Notes under the pieces: model-generated | The model's database searches: none | Seen by the model: the letters and a program-made list of their open reading frames with translations, nothing else | Told to the model about the DNA's origin: nothing | In this document: positions 7,429 through 16,590 of the stretch, in pieces | Layout: the number at the start of each line of letters is the position of its first letter | Position numbering within the stretch: position 1 is the first letter of the stretch | Origin: Pseudomonas sp. GM84 | GTDB lineage: Bacteria; Pseudomonadota; Gammaproteobacteria; Pseudomonadales; Pseudomonadaceae | Direction: 5' to 3' | DNA: 43,980 nt | Assembly: GCF_000282535.1 (NCBI RefSeq) | Contig: NZ_AKJC01000082.1 | Coordinates: 1-43,980 of the forward strand | Translations under genes and position numbers: made by a program

Positions 7429-9090
7429 ATGACCACAACGAAGAATCCACCGCCGCAATGGTCCAGGCGGCGCGCCGAGAAGCAGCGCCGCCTGGAACGC
7501 GTCCGCCACCTCGCCGACGGCGTGGTGCTGCCGACCGAGCGCATCGTCGAAGCCCTGGAACTGCTGATCGCCCCCGGCGACCGGGTGGTGCTCGAAGGCA
7601 ACAACCAGAAGCAGGCCGACTTCCTCTCACGTTCCCTGGCCAAGGCCGACCCCGAACGCCTGCACGACCTGCACATGATCATGCCCAGCGTCAGCCGCGC
7701 CGAGCACCTTGACCTGTTCGAGCGCGGCATTGCACGCAAGCTCGATTTCTCCTTCGCCGGCCCGCAGAGCCTGCGCATCGGCCAGTTGCTGGAAGACGGC
7801 CTGCTCGAAGTCGGCGCCATCCATACCTATATCGAGCTGTACTCGCGGCTGCTGGTCGACCTGATCCCCAACGTCACCCTGGTCGCCGGTTTCATGGCCG
7901 ACCGCGAAGGCAACCTGTACACCGGCCCCAGCACCGAAGACACCCCGGCGCTGGTAGAGCCGGCCGCGTTCAGCGACGGCCTGGTGATTGCCCAGGTCAA
8001 CCAGCTGGTGGACCGGGTCGACGACCTGCCACGGGTCGATATCCCGGCCTCGTGGGTGGATTTCGTGGTGGTCGCCGACCAGCCGTTCTACATCGAGCCG
8101 CTGTTTACCCGCGACCCGCGCCACATCAAGCCCGTGCACGTGCTGATGGCGATGATGGCGATCCGCGGCATCTACGAAAAACACCAGGTGCAGTCGCTGA
8201 ACCACGGCATCGGCTTCAACACCGCCGCCATCGAGCTGATCCTGCCGACCTACGGCGAATCGCTGGGCCTGAAGGGCAAGATCTGCCGCAACTGGACCCT
8301 CAACCCGCACCCGACGCTGATTCCGGCCATCGAGACCGGCTGGGTCGAAAGCGTGCACTGCTTCGGCACCGAGCTGGGCATGGAAGACTACATCGCCCAG
8401 CGCCCGGACGTGTTCTTCACCGGCCGCGACGGTTCCTTGCGCTCCAACCGCATGATGTGCCAGCTGGCCGGGCAGTACGCGGTCGACCTGTTCATCGGCG
8501 CCACCTTGCAGGTCGATGGCGATGGTCATTCCTCCACCGTCACCCGTGGCCGCCTGGCCGGTTTCGGCGGAGCCCCGAACATGGGCCACGACCCGCGCGG
8601 CCGCCGCCACGCGACCCCGGCCTGGCTGGACATGACCGTGCCCGACACGATGCTCGAACGCGGCCGCAAGCTGGTGGTACAGATGGTCGAGACCTACCAG
8701 GAAGGCGGCAAGCCCACCTTCGTCGAGACCCTCGACGCGGTCGAGGTGGCGAAGAAGGCCGGCATGCCGCTGGCGCCGGTGATGATCTACGGCGACGACG
8801 TCACCCACCTGCTCACCGAAGAGGGCATCGCCTACCTGTACAAGGCACGCAGCCTGGAGGAGCGCCAGCAGATGATCGCCGCCGTGGCCGGCGTCACCGC
8901 CATCGGCTTGCGGCACGACCCCAAGGACACCCTGCGCCTGCGCCAGCAAGGCCTGGTGGCCTTGCCTGAAGACCTCGGCATCCGCCGCACCGACGCCAGC
9001 CGCGAACTGCTCGCCGCGCGCAGCATCGCCGACCTGGTCGAGTGGTCCGGCGGCCTCTACAACCCGCCCGCACGGTTCAGGAGCTGGTAA
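7429..9090 (+). CDS. mdcA: malonate decarboxylase alpha subunit, acetyl-ACP:malonate ACP transferase
   Basis: MdcA (553 residues) exchanges the acetyl group on the carrier protein MdcC for malonate, giving malonyl-S-MdcC and free acetate, in the cytoplasmic malonate decarboxylase complex. It has the CoA-transferase-like double Rossmann layout, with [16 protein letters not shown] near residue 50, [18 protein letters not shown] near 155 and the C-terminal [19 protein letters not shown] segment typical of MdcA. Length matches the family. The ATG at 7429 is chosen because GGAG lies 6 bases upstream; a GTG at 7417 is in frame but has no such site. It begins the operon mdcABCDEGH-madLM, and its stop shares one base with the mdcB start. 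Confidence 0.96.
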   Translation: MTTTKNPPPQWSRRRAEKQRRLERVRHLADGVVLPTERIVEALELLIAPGDRVVLEGNNQKQADFLSRSLAKADPERLHDLHMIMPSVSRAEHLDLFERGIARKLDFSFAGPQSLRIGQLLEDGLLEVGAIHTYIELYSRLLVDLIPNVTLVAGFMADREGNLYTGPSTEDTPALVEPAAFSDGLVIAQVNQLVDRVDDLPRVDIPASWVDFVVVADQPFYIEPLFTRDPRHIKPVHVLMAMMAIRGIYEKHQVQSLNHGIGFNTAAIELILPTYGESLGLKGKICRNWTLNPHPTLIPAIETGWVESVHCFGTELGMEDYIAQRPDVFFTGRDGSLRSNRMMCQLAGQYAVDLFIGATLQVDGDGHSSTVTRGRLAGFGGAPNMGHDPRGRRHATPAWLDMTVPDTMLERGRKLVVQMVETYQEGGKPTFVETLDAVEVAKKAGMPLAPVMIYGDDVTHLLTEEGIAYLYKARSLEERQQMIAAVAGVTAIGLRHDPKDTLRLRQQGLVALPEDLGIRRTDASRELLAARSIADLVEWSGGLYNPPARFRSW

Positions 9091-10013
9091 TGAAAGCCCT
9101 CGACCTGCAACCTCATCAACCCAACACGATCCCTGTGGGAGCCGGCTTGTCGTGGCGACGAACCGCGGCGATAGGGCCAGCAAAAACAACCGCAATCCCG
9201 CTGGTCGATCACCTGGCCGACCTCGCCGTCGAATCCCTGATCGACGAAGCCGAGCTCTCCCCCAAACCCGGCCTGGTCGACCGCCGCAGCAGCGGCGCCC
9301 ACAGCGACATGACCCTGGCCCTGATGCACGCCTCGGCCCTGTCCCTGTGGCCCTGCCTGCGCCAGATGGCCGAAGCCGCCGAGCAGCATGGCCAGATCGG
9401 CGTCCCCCTGCGCACCGCCTTGGGCCGCATCGGTCGCGACGGCGAGGCGGTAATGCTGGCCACCACCGGCGGCGTCAACACCCACCGCGGCGCAATCTGG
9501 GCCCTGGGCCTGCTGGTGGCAGCCCGCGCCCTGGACACCCGCGCCGATGCCGCCACGGTGGCAGCCCGCGCCGGCCGTATCGCCCTGATCGATGACCCGG
9601 CCGCCATCGCCCCCGACAGCCACGGCAACCAGGTACGCCGCCGTTACGGCGCCAGCGGTGCCCGCGAACAGGCCCAGCAAGGCTTCCCGGCGGTCATCGA
9701 ACACGGCCTGCCGCAACTGCGCCGCAGCCGCGCCGCCGGTGCCAGCGAAAACCACGCCCGGCTCGATGCCCTGCTGGCGATCATGGCCGCCCTGAGCGAC
9801 ACCTGCGTGCTCTGGCGCGCAGGCCCCCAAGGCCTGCAAGCGCTGCAGCAGGGCGCCCGCGCCGTACTCGCCGCCGGCGGTTGCGCCAGCCTGGACGGGC
9901 GCCGCCAGCTACGCCTGCTCGACACCCAGTTGCTGCACATGAATGCCTCGCCAGGGGGCGCCGCCGATTTGCTGGCCGCCTGCCTGTTCCTCGACAAGAC
10001 CGGGAGCCTGTGA
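9090..10013 (+). CDS. mdcB: triphosphoribosyl-dephospho-CoA synthase
   Basis: MdcB (307 residues) makes 2'-(5''-triphosphoribosyl)-3'-dephospho-CoA from ATP and dephospho-CoA, the precursor of the MdcC prosthetic group. The family core is clear: [20 protein letters not shown] near residue 52, [18 protein letters not shown] near 128 and [18 protein letters not shown] at the C-terminus. The TAATG junction couples it to mdcA. Oddly, residues about 15-30 are encoded by a REP-like sequence (9131-9178), so the N-terminal tail before the conserved core seems to be longer than needed. The conserved core starts after this stretch, so the enzyme may still be active. A later start cannot be excluded. 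Confidence 0.93.
   Translation: MKALDLQPHQPNTIPVGAGLSWRRTAAIGPAKTTAIPLVDHLADLAVESLIDEAELSPKPGLVDRRSSGAHSDMTLALMHASALSLWPCLRQMAEAAEQHGQIGVPLRTALGRIGRDGEAVMLATTGGVNTHRGAIWALGLLVAARALDTRADAATVAARAGRIALIDDPAAIAPDSHGNQVRRRYGASGAREQAQQGFPAVIEHGLPQLRRSRAAGASENHARLDALLAIMAALSDTCVLWRAGPQGLQALQQGARAVLAAGGCASLDGRRQLRLLDTQLLHMNASPGGAADLLAACLFLDKTGSL
9131..9178. repeat. REP-like element inside the mdcB reading frame
   Basis: CCTGTGGGAGCCGGCTTG followed by TCGTGGCGACGAACC and GCGGCGATAGGGCC has the layout of the window's intergenic REPs, with a diverged middle. It keeps the mdcB frame open and encodes about residues 15-30 ([15 protein letters not shown]). It is the only REP seen near the start of a gene here. 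Confidence 0.7.
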
Positions 10014-10014
10014 C

Positions 10015-10314
10015 ATGGAAACCCTGACCTTTCAATTCCCCGCCGCCGAACCTGGCCGTGGCCGCACCCTGGTCGGTTGCGTCAGCTCCGGCGACCTTGA
10101 AGTGCTGATCGAACCCGGCACCCCCGGCCAACTGGACATCCAGGTGGTGACCTCGGTCAACGGCAGCAGCGCCCGCTGGAGCCAGCTGTTCAAGCGCCTG
10201 TTCGACGGCCGCAGCGTGCCGGCCGTGAAGATCGACATCCATGATTTCGGCGCCACCCCCGGCGTGGTGCGCCTGCGCCTGGAGCAAGGTTTCGAGGAGA
10301 TCGGCCATGACTGA
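10015..10314 (+). CDS. mdcC: malonate decarboxylase acyl carrier protein (delta subunit)
   Basis: MdcC (99 residues) is the carrier on which malonyl and acetyl groups ride as thioesters of a phosphoribosyl-dephospho-CoA arm. The attachment serine is expected at S25 in CVSSGDLEVL, which matches the Ser-25 reported for the Klebsiella protein. The remainder (VKIDIHDFGATPGVVRLRLEQ) fits the family and its length. The ATG at 10015 follows the mdcB stop by one base, and the gene overlaps mdcD by 8 bases. The arm is built by MdcB and attached by MdcG, both encoded in this operon. Confidence 0.95.
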   Translation: METLTFQFPAAEPGRGRTLVGCVSSGDLEVLIEPGTPGQLDIQVVTSVNGSSARWSQLFKRLFDGRSVPAVKIDIHDFGATPGVVRLRLEQGFEEIGHD

Positions 10315-11155
10315 CATCGCACGCCTGCTGCAGAGCCGCAGCTTCGTCGAACTGGGTGCACGCCAGCGCGCCCGTGCCTTGCTCGACCCCGGCAGCTTTC
10401 GCGAACTGCTCGGGCCCTTCGAACGGCTGATGTCGCCCTGGCTGCCGCGCCAGGGCATCGTGCCCCAGGCCGATGACGGCGTGGTCATCGCCAAGGGCCT
10501 GCTCGATGGCCGCAACACCGTCATCGCCGCCATCGAAGGCGCCTTCCAGGGCGGCAGCATGGGGGAGGTGGGCGGGGCCAAGATTGCCGGCGCTCTGGAG
10601 CTGGCCATCGAAGACAACCGCAACGGCATCCCCACCTGCGCCGTGCTGCTGCTGGAAACCGGCGGTGTGCGCCTGCAGGAGGCCAACCTGGGCCTGGCGG
10701 CGATTGCCGAGATCCAGGCAGCCATCGTCGAGCTGCGTGCCTATCAGCCGGTGGTCGGTCTGGTCGCAGGCTCGGTCGGCTGCTTCGGCGGCATGTCCAT
10801 CGCCGCCGGCCTGTGCAGCCACCTGCTGGTCACCCGCGAAGCGCGCCTGGGCCTCAACGGCCCGCAAGTGATCGAACAGGAAGCCGGCATCGCCGAGTAC
10901 GACGCCAAGGACCGGCCGTTCATCTGGAGCCTGACCGGTGGCGAGCAGCGCCATGCCAGCGGCCTGGTGGACGGCTACGTGGCCGACGACGTCGACAGCA
11001 TTCGCCAGCAGCTGCTGCAGCTGCTGGACACCGCGCCCGCCGACCGCGCCGGCCAGCACGCCTGGTACCTGGAGCGGCTGGCAAGCCTGGGCGACGACTG
11101 CCCGCAACTGGATGCCGCCGCCGTGCGCGCCCTTTACCAAGGAGATGCCCCATGA
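10307..11155 (+). CDS. mdcD: malonate decarboxylase beta subunit
   Basis: MdcD (282 residues) forms, with MdcE, the carboxy-lyase that removes CO2 from malonyl-S-MdcC to give acetyl-S-MdcC without biotin. It has the crotonase-like carboxyltransferase fold: GFAF-type region as IEGAFQGGSMGEVGG near residue 78, LLETGGVRLQEAN near 113 and GSVGCFGGMSIAAG near 157, which build the acyl-thioester oxyanion sites. Length is usual. The ATG at 10307 overlaps the end of mdcC, and its TGA overlaps the mdcE ATG by four bases, showing tight coupling of the two decarboxylase subunits. Confidence 0.95.
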   Translation: MTDIARLLQSRSFVELGARQRARALLDPGSFRELLGPFERLMSPWLPRQGIVPQADDGVVIAKGLLDGRNTVIAAIEGAFQGGSMGEVGGAKIAGALELAIEDNRNGIPTCAVLLLETGGVRLQEANLGLAAIAEIQAAIVELRAYQPVVGLVAGSVGCFGGMSIAAGLCSHLLVTREARLGLNGPQVIEQEAGIAEYDAKDRPFIWSLTGGEQRHASGLVDGYVADDVDSIRQQLLQLLDTAPADRAGQHAWYLERLASLGDDCPQLDAAAVRALYQGDAP

Positions 11156-11943
11156 ACCGTGCCTTGAACTGGCTGCCGGGCCTGGCCGGTGGCGAAGCCC
11201 TGCCGGGCTATCCCGCCTCGGTGAAGGTCATCGACGGCGAACTGGACCACCGCCTGGCGCGCTTCATCGCCGTGGTGCCGGATGCGCACAACCCGTTTCC
11301 CCGCGCCCGCTCAGGCGAGGTCGGCCTGCTCGAAGGCTGGGGCCTGGCCAAGGCGGTGAGCGAGGCGGTCGTACTGGACCGTGATGGCGAGAAACGCGCC
11401 ATCGTCGCGGTCATCGATGTGCCGAGCCAGGCCTATGGCCGCCGCGAGGAAGCCCTGGGCATCCACCAGGCCCTGGCCGCAGCCGTGCAGGCCTATGCCC
11501 AGGCGCGACTGGCCGGGCACCCGGTCATCGGCCTGCTGGTGGGCAAGGCCATGTCTGGTGCCTTCCTTGCCCATGGTTATCAGGCACAGCGGCTGATCGC
11601 CCTGGATGACAGTGGGGTGATGGTGCACGCGATGGGCAAGGCGGCAGCGGCGCGCATCACCTTGCGCAGCGTCGAACAGCTCGAAGCCCTGGCCGCCGAA
11701 GTGCCGCCCATGGCCTATGACTTGGCCAGCTATGCCTCGCTGGGCCTGCTGTGGCGGCGCCTTGGCGTAGAAAACGCTGACGCGCCGAGTGCAGCCGACC
11801 TGGCGCAGGTCCGCGCCTGCCTGGCCGAGGCGGTGCGCGATATCGGCCATTCGACCGACCTGTCTTCACGCCTGGCCGGTGAGCATCGCAGCGCCTCGCG
11901 TGAGGTGCGTGCACGCCTGCGCAGCCAATGGCAGGAGGCCTGA
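11152..11943 (+). CDS. mdcE: malonate decarboxylase gamma subunit
   Basis: MdcE (263 residues) is the partner of MdcD in the decarboxylase heteromer. It keeps the carboxyltransferase fold with VDVPSQAYGRREEALGI-type segment near residue 88, GLLVGKAMSGAFLAHG near 128 and MVHAMGKAAAARIT near 158. A ribosome site AAGGAG lies 7 bases before its ATG, inside the end of mdcD. It is co-directional and overlapping with mdcD and is followed by mdcG after one base. Nothing unusual is seen in length or motifs. Confidence 0.95.
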   Translation: MNRALNWLPGLAGGEALPGYPASVKVIDGELDHRLARFIAVVPDAHNPFPRARSGEVGLLEGWGLAKAVSEAVVLDRDGEKRAIVAVIDVPSQAYGRREEALGIHQALAAAVQAYAQARLAGHPVIGLLVGKAMSGAFLAHGYQAQRLIALDDSGVMVHAMGKAAAARITLRSVEQLEALAAEVPPMAYDLASYASLGLLWRRLGVENADAPSAADLAQVRACLAEAVRDIGHSTDLSSRLAGEHRSASREVRARLRSQWQEA

Positions 11944-11944
11944 G

Positions 11945-12559
11945 ATGAATGCCCCGCAGCCCCATGACCTGCTTTGGGGGATGACCCCGTCGGCGTTGCC
12001 TGCCGATGCCCCGGCCTGGGCCGCGCAGGTGCTCGCGGCCGGGCAGCCCGTGGTGGTGCGGCGTGCCGTATGCGCCGCAGGCTGGGTGGCGGTGGGCGTG
12101 CGCGGGCAGGGGCGGGCGCAGCGCCTGGGCGTGGAAATGCGGCTGGCCGACATCTGTCGCCAGCTGAGCCCCGAAGCACTGCGCTGGCAGGGCACCAGCC
12201 CTTGGGCTGCGTTGCAGGCACTGGCAAGCGTGGCGCCTGTACTCGATGCCTTCGGGCTGGAGTGGGGGCCAACGGGCGGGGTGGGTTACCAGTTGGCGAC
12301 CGGGGTCGAGGTGCTGCACGCGGCCAGCGACCTCGACCTGGTGATCCGCACTTCCAGGCCCCTGGCGCGGGCCAAGGCACGCGAGCTGCTGGATATTCTC
12401 GACTGCGGCCCGTGCCGCATCGATGTGCAACTGGAAACCCCGGCCGGTGCCGTCGCCCTGCGCGAATGGGCCGGGGTGGCGCGCCGCGTGCTGCTCAAGT
12501 CGGCGCTTGGCGCACGGCTGGTGGCCGACCCGTGGAAACTGCTGGAGTGCGCAGCGTGA
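11945..12559 (+). CDS. mdcG: phosphoribosyl-dephospho-CoA transferase (holo-MdcC synthase)
   Basis: MdcG (204 residues) transfers the phosphoribosyl-dephospho-CoA group from its triphosphate donor onto the MdcC serine. The nucleotidyltransferase-like metal site is visible as SDLDLVI with D129 and D131, followed by the CRIDVQLETPAGAVAL strand that gives the third acidic residue. The N-terminal HDLLW and the LLKSALGARLV segment near the end are typical of MdcG. The ATG at 11945 sits one base after the mdcE stop, and the TGA overlaps the mdcH GTG start by four bases. Confidence 0.92.
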   Translation: MNAPQPHDLLWGMTPSALPADAPAWAAQVLAAGQPVVVRRAVCAAGWVAVGVRGQGRAQRLGVEMRLADICRQLSPEALRWQGTSPWAALQALASVAPVLDAFGLEWGPTGGVGYQLATGVEVLHAASDLDLVIRTSRPLARAKARELLDILDCGPCRIDVQLETPAGAVALREWAGVARRVLLKSALGARLVADPWKLLECAA

Positions 12560-13476
12560 GCAGCCTGTTCGCCTTCCCTGGCCAGGGCGCCCAGCAGGCG
12601 GGGATGCTGCAGCGCCTGCCCGAGGGCAGCGCAGCGCTGCTGGAAGAGGCCAGCGAAGTGCTGGGCGAGCAGGTGCTCACGCTGGACAGCCCGCAGGCCC
12701 TGCAGGGCACCCGGGCCGTGCAGCTGTGCCTGCTGCTGACCGGGGTGGCCTGGGCGCGCTGGCTGATGCAGCGCAGCCCGGCGCCGGACTATGTGGCGGG
12801 TTTGTCGATTGGCGCCTATCCCGCTGCCGTCGCCGCCGGCGCCCTGGCGCTGTCGGACGCCGTGCACCTGGTGGCCCTGCGGGGTGAGCTGATGCAGCGC
12901 GCCTACCCCCAGGGCTACGGCATGACGGCCCTGAGCGGCCTCGACCAGGCCAGCGTCGAGCGCTTGCTGGCAGAGGTGGGCGGCGAGGTCTACCTGGCCA
13001 ACCTCAACAGCGACAACCAGATGGTCATCGCCGGCAGCGACTCCGCGATGGCCGAAGTCGCGGCCCGTGCCCGCAGCCGTGGCCAGGGTGTGGCCCGGCG
13101 TCTGGCGGTCAGCGTGCCGTCCCATTGCGCCTTGCTCGACGGCCCGGCCGCCGAGCTGGCGGCGGCCTTCGCCGACGTCGAACTGCGCCGCCCGCGCATC
13201 ACTTACCTGAGTGGCAGCAGCGCACGGCCGATCCACGACCCGCAGCGCCTGCGCGATGACCTCGCCGGCAACATGGCGCGACGGGTGGATTGGCGTGCTA
13301 CGGTGCGCAACGCTTATGAGCGCGGCGTGCGCCTGCACCTGGAGATACCGCCCGGCAGCGTGCTCAGCGGCCTGGCCCGCCCGGTGTTCGAACAGGGCAG
13401 GGTGCTGGCCGTCGAAGCCACCCGGCCAGACACCCTCGACGCGCTGCTGCGCCAGGAGGTGGCCGACAACCGATGA
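12556..13476 (+). CDS. mdcH: malonyl-CoA:MdcC malonyltransferase
   Basis: MdcH (306 residues) primes the system by moving malonyl from malonyl-CoA to the carrier protein. It is a FabD-like acyltransferase: FPGQGAQQAGM at residues 7-17, nucleophile S84 in GLSIGAYPAA (the Mdc version of the GHSLGE motif), R109 in ALRGELM and catalytic H190 in VPSHCALL. The start is GTG at 12556, overlapping the mdcG stop as GTGA; no in-frame ATG gives the full FPGQG motif. About 60 bp follow before madL, the widest gap in the operon. Confidence 0.94.
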   Translation: MSSLFAFPGQGAQQAGMLQRLPEGSAALLEEASEVLGEQVLTLDSPQALQGTRAVQLCLLLTGVAWARWLMQRSPAPDYVAGLSIGAYPAAVAAGALALSDAVHLVALRGELMQRAYPQGYGMTALSGLDQASVERLLAEVGGEVYLANLNSDNQMVIAGSDSAMAEVAARARSRGQGVARRLAVSVPSHCALLDGPAAELAAAFADVELRRPRITYLSGSSARPIHDPQRLRDDLAGNMARRVDWRATVRNAYERGVRLHLEIPPGSVLSGLARPVFEQGRVLAVEATRPDTLDALLRQEVADNR

Positions 13477-13536
13477 CGGCGTTGCAACTCGAAGGACAAC
13501 AACAAACAACTTCGATACAAGCTGAGGACAACAACA

Positions 13537-13959
13537 ATGATCATCTACGGTGTGGCTCTGCTGGCGGTGTGCACCCTGGCCGGCGTTATCGTCGGCGACT
13601 TCCTGGGCGTGCTGCTGGGCGTCAAATCCAATGTGGGCGGGGTCGGCATCGCCATGATCCTGCTGATCTGCGCACGGCTGTACATGCACCGCCACGGTGG
13701 CATGAGCAAGGAATGCGAGTTCGGTGTCGGCTTCTGGGGCGCCATGTACATTCCGGTGGTGGTGGCCATGGCCGCCCAGCAGAACGTGGTCACCGCCCTG
13801 CACGGCGGGCCGGTGGCGTTGTTGGCGGCGGTTGGCGCGGTGCTGGTGTGTGGCCTGACCATTGCCGTGATCAGTCGCAGCCATCGCGGCGAACCCTTGC
13901 CCGCGCTCGATGCTCCCCCCGCCAGCAACGCGCAGGTAGCACCTGCGGGAGGTCGCTGA
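13537..13959 (+). CDS. madL: malonate transporter subunit MadL
   Basis: MadL (140 residues) is the small subunit of the two-part malonate:Na+ symporter in the inner membrane. It shows four hydrophobic segments (about residues 3-30, 36-48, 62-80 and 88-112), with GVKSNVGGVGIAM and HRHGGMSKECEFGVGFWGAMY as family-typical loops. The C-terminal tail is proline/alanine-rich and cytoplasmic. The ATG at 13537 has GAGGA upstream. It is one base from madM, with which it functions as a pair, and brings in the substrate of the Mdc complex. Confidence 0.93.
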   Translation: MIIYGVALLAVCTLAGVIVGDFLGVLLGVKSNVGGVGIAMILLICARLYMHRHGGMSKECEFGVGFWGAMYIPVVVAMAAQQNVVTALHGGPVALLAAVGAVLVCGLTIAVISRSHRGEPLPALDAPPASNAQVAPAGGR

Positions 13960-13960
13960 C

Positions 13961-14725
13961 ATGTGGCCGCTGATTGACAATGCCCTGGAACACAACGGCC
14001 TGATCACCGCATTCGCGGTGGTGGGCGGGATCATGTGGTTGTCGGTGCTGCTGTCCAAGTACCTGACCTTCGGCCGCGTGCACGGCTCGGCCATCGCCAT
14101 CGTCATCGGCCTGGTGCTGGCCTGGGTCGGCGGCACCGTGACCGGCGGGCAGAAGGGGTTGGCCGACATGGCGCTGTTCTCCGGTATCGGCCTGATGGGC
14201 GGGGCGATGCTGCGCGATTTCGCCATCGTCGCCACGGCGTTCGAAGTGCAGGCCACCGAGGCGCGCAAGGCGGGCATGATCGGTGCCATCGCGCTGCTGC
14301 TGGGTACTGTGCTGCCGTTCATCGTCGGTGCTGGCGTGGCGTATGCGTTCGGTTACCGGGATGCGGTGAGCATGACCACCATTGGTGCCGGTGCGGTGAC
14401 CTATATCGTCGGGCCGGTGACCGGGGCGGCGCTGGGCGCGAGCTCGGATGTAATGGCGCTGTCGATTGCCACCGGGTTGATCAAGGCGATCCTGGTGATG
14501 GTGTTCACGCCGGTGTCGGCGCGGCTGCTCGCGCTGGACAACCCGCGTTCGGCGATGGTGTTCGGCGGCTTGGCCGGGACAGTGTCGGGGGTGACGGCGG
14601 GGCTGGCGGCGACGGATCGGCGCCTGGTGCCCTATGGTGCGCTGACGGCCACTTTCCATACCGGGCTGGGCTGCCTGATGGGGCCGTCGATTCTGTACTT
14701 CTGTGTGCGTGGCCTGGTCGGCTGA
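13961..14725 (+). CDS. madM: malonate transporter subunit MadM
   Basis: MadM (254 residues) is the larger subunit of the malonate:Na+ symporter. It is almost all membrane-embedded, with about seven to eight hydrophobic segments and glycine-rich family blocks: LFSGIGLMGGAMLRDFAIVA near residue 72, IGAGAVTYIVGPVTGAALG near 141 and GLGCLMGPSILYF near the end. It is the last recognisable gene of the malonate operon. I see no convincing intrinsic terminator in the 255 bp after it; that gap is AT-richer than the operon and leads into an unrecognised gene. Confidence 0.93.
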   Translation: MWPLIDNALEHNGLITAFAVVGGIMWLSVLLSKYLTFGRVHGSAIAIVIGLVLAWVGGTVTGGQKGLADMALFSGIGLMGGAMLRDFAIVATAFEVQATEARKAGMIGAIALLLGTVLPFIVGAGVAYAFGYRDAVSMTTIGAGAVTYIVGPVTGAALGASSDVMALSIATGLIKAILVMVFTPVSARLLALDNPRSAMVFGGLAGTVSGVTAGLAATDRRLVPYGALTATFHTGLGCLMGPSILYFCVRGLVG

Positions 14726-14980
14726 AATACCCGAAAGCCCTGTGAATGGTGTGATCGTAACACGTTGGGATCATGGAATTTGATCCATACATGGCTGGGC
14801 GGTGCAGCTTTCCAGGGCCGTCGGGATGACCTGGTATTTCGGACGAAGGTTAACGTTGCCTGATCATCAACTATCAAATTTGCCAGTTTTTTCGGGAGCT
14901 GATGCTGTTGTCATAAACATCTCGTACCGGGTGAGCACGAAAGCTTGTCTGGAATGATCAAGGATCGAGAGGTGACGCAT

Positions 14981-16504
14981 ATGCAGCAGCATTCAGTTGA
15001 TAGCGAAGATGCCGACAGTGCCTTCGCGATTAAATGCCGGTTCATCCAGTCCTATTTTAATCATGATTGGGCCAAGCGTTTTGAAAGAACGGGGAACCGG
15101 TCTTCAAGTGAAAACGCCAGGGTCTGGCAGCAGCAGGACATGGGCGGGCGGATGTGGGAAGGGCTTTTCCTGGAATTGGGCTTTCCGAAATTGTCCTATT
15201 CCGGAAACGGCACGAACGACGAATTGCAGGTGCGCCGTAATGTGCTGGGAGGGCTGGTGCGGGTACTGGCTGCTGAATATATCGGCATGGCGGGTCGGGT
15301 AATCCGCATGGTGGAAATCGAAGCAGGCGGTGGTGATCGATTTTTTGACATCAAGGTGCGCGCCGGGGTGAAAGCGCATCTGGAGTATCACGCTGAGGAT
15401 GGTCACGTGCATTTGCATTGGGACGAACCTGCGCGCTTTGAATTTTCCAGCGGACTTGAAGATGTGGAGAATTTGCTTGAAGAGCAGTACAGCCGAGTCA
15501 AGAAGATGGTGCTTCACAAGCTCGACGCGCCAGTCAATGCCTACCTGCACAATGTACGCATCAACCTGCAGGCTCTGCCGGACAACAATGCCCAGTATAT
15601 GTTGATTGGTGTGCTTTACAGCGCCTCAAGTACGAAGGTTCCGCAGACCTACCCATTGTCCGCCGCCTACAACGTGAACCTCGGATTCAACGAAAAGTAC
15701 TTTACTGGCTTGACCTTGGGATTGGCCCCTGCCGACAAGAATTGGGTGCTCGGCCTTTTTTTGCCCCCGGGTAGCTGGGTCATGAGCGGCAGGCCCGAAA
15801 AGTATGAAACTACCTTTCATCGTTGTTCTTATAGTTCCAATTCGCTGTCAGGGGTTAACGAGTCTCGCGCGTCTGCTGCGGCATGGCGGCTCAACCCCGC
15901 TTCGCAAATCTTTGCGACCGGTGCCCGGCGAATCTTGTTGACGCTTAGTCCTGCGGCAGCCAGTGCTCAATGGGCGCTGGAGGGGGAGGCGCTTGGGACG
16001 CTTGAGAAGGAGGGTGCCGATTACTACTACACGCCGCCCGTTAAAATGAATCCCACAGCTCACTACAACGAAGGCACTGAGCTGCAGGTCGCGCCGGCCT
16101 ATCGAGCGTCGGTGTCAAATCCGGTAGGGGTCGACAAGATAAAGGTAGCGGTGGGCAATGATGTTGCGTATTCGACGCTCGTTACCAATAAGGTGTTCCC
16201 CACTCACTTGATACGGGTCGCCACGTCCGGGGCTCAATTGAAGCTCACACTCTGGTATTACTCCAACCGAGAGGGAAAAGAGCTGCAGGTGCCTGCAAAT
16301 GACATCACCTGGAGGGTAGTGGCCGGCGATGGCGTGGTGTCCGAAGAGGGCGTTCTCACTCCGGGGGTTGACCCCTGTAGTACGGTGGTGGGAATTGATG
16401 AGCGCTACCCTGATGAGTGGCGTTGGGGTATCACGATTCTGCCTTTTCCTCTCATCGGCGCGGAGTACGTTGCGAGTTTCATTCAGGGCGAAGCTAAGAG
16501 CTAG
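14981..16504 (+). CDS. unrecognised protein with two C-terminal Ig-like domains
   Basis: I do not recognise this 507-residue protein. No signal peptide or membrane helix is seen, so it appears cytoplasmic or exported by an unusual route. The N-terminal 300 residues are mixed and contain a tryptophan-rich part (VWQQQDMGGRMWEGLFLELG, 48-67) and an acidic coiled stretch (about 160-180). The C-terminal part looks like two Ig-like (Big-type) beta-sandwiches. At about 323-400, WALEGEALGTL leads to YYYTPP; at about 412-490, ITWRVVAGDGVVSEEGVLTP has the same W..xG.G...eG..tP pattern. The ATG at 14981 is chosen because AGAGGTGA lies 6-8 bases upstream. GC is near 48% in the lines I counted, far below its neighbours, which suggests recent acquisition between madM and mdcR. 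Confidence 0.7.
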   Translation: MQQHSVDSEDADSAFAIKCRFIQSYFNHDWAKRFERTGNRSSSENARVWQQQDMGGRMWEGLFLELGFPKLSYSGNGTNDELQVRRNVLGGLVRVLAAEYIGMAGRVIRMVEIEAGGGDRFFDIKVRAGVKAHLEYHAEDGHVHLHWDEPARFEFSSGLEDVENLLEEQYSRVKKMVLHKLDAPVNAYLHNVRINLQALPDNNAQYMLIGVLYSASSTKVPQTYPLSAAYNVNLGFNEKYFTGLTLGLAPADKNWVLGLFLPPGSWVMSGRPEKYETTFHRCSYSSNSLSGVNESRASAAAWRLNPASQIFATGARRILLTLSPAAASAQWALEGEALGTLEKEGADYYYTPPVKMNPTAHYNEGTELQVAPAYRASVSNPVGVDKIKVAVGNDVAYSTLVTNKVFPTHLIRVATSGAQLKLTLWYYSNREGKELQVPANDITWRVVAGDGVVSEEGVLTPGVDPCSTVVGIDERYPDEWRWGITILPFPLIGAEYVASFIQGEAKS

Positions 16505-16561
16505 CGGTGGCCGTAGAGGACGCTATCGAGTTGGGGGCTTGATGGGACTGGTGTCGCGAAA

Positions 16562-16578
16562 GGGGCGCAGAGCGCCCC
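16562..16578 (-). terminator. hairpin after mdcR and the unknown gene
   Basis: GGGGCGC (16562-16568), AGA and GCGCCCC (16572-16578) form a 7-bp G/C stem with a 3-base loop between two convergent genes. Read on the minus strand it is followed by TTTC, so it could end mdcR transcription; the T-run is short. Confidence 0.5.
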
Positions 16579-16590
16579 CAACCGGCCAAC

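Noticed and set aside
12286..14322. Minus-strand open frame of 678 codons opposite mdcG-mdcH-madL-madM
   Set aside because: It is a shadow of GC-rich genes with strong third-position bias. Its protein is rich in His, Gln, Arg and Ala and shows no family motif, whereas the plus-strand genes are all recognised.
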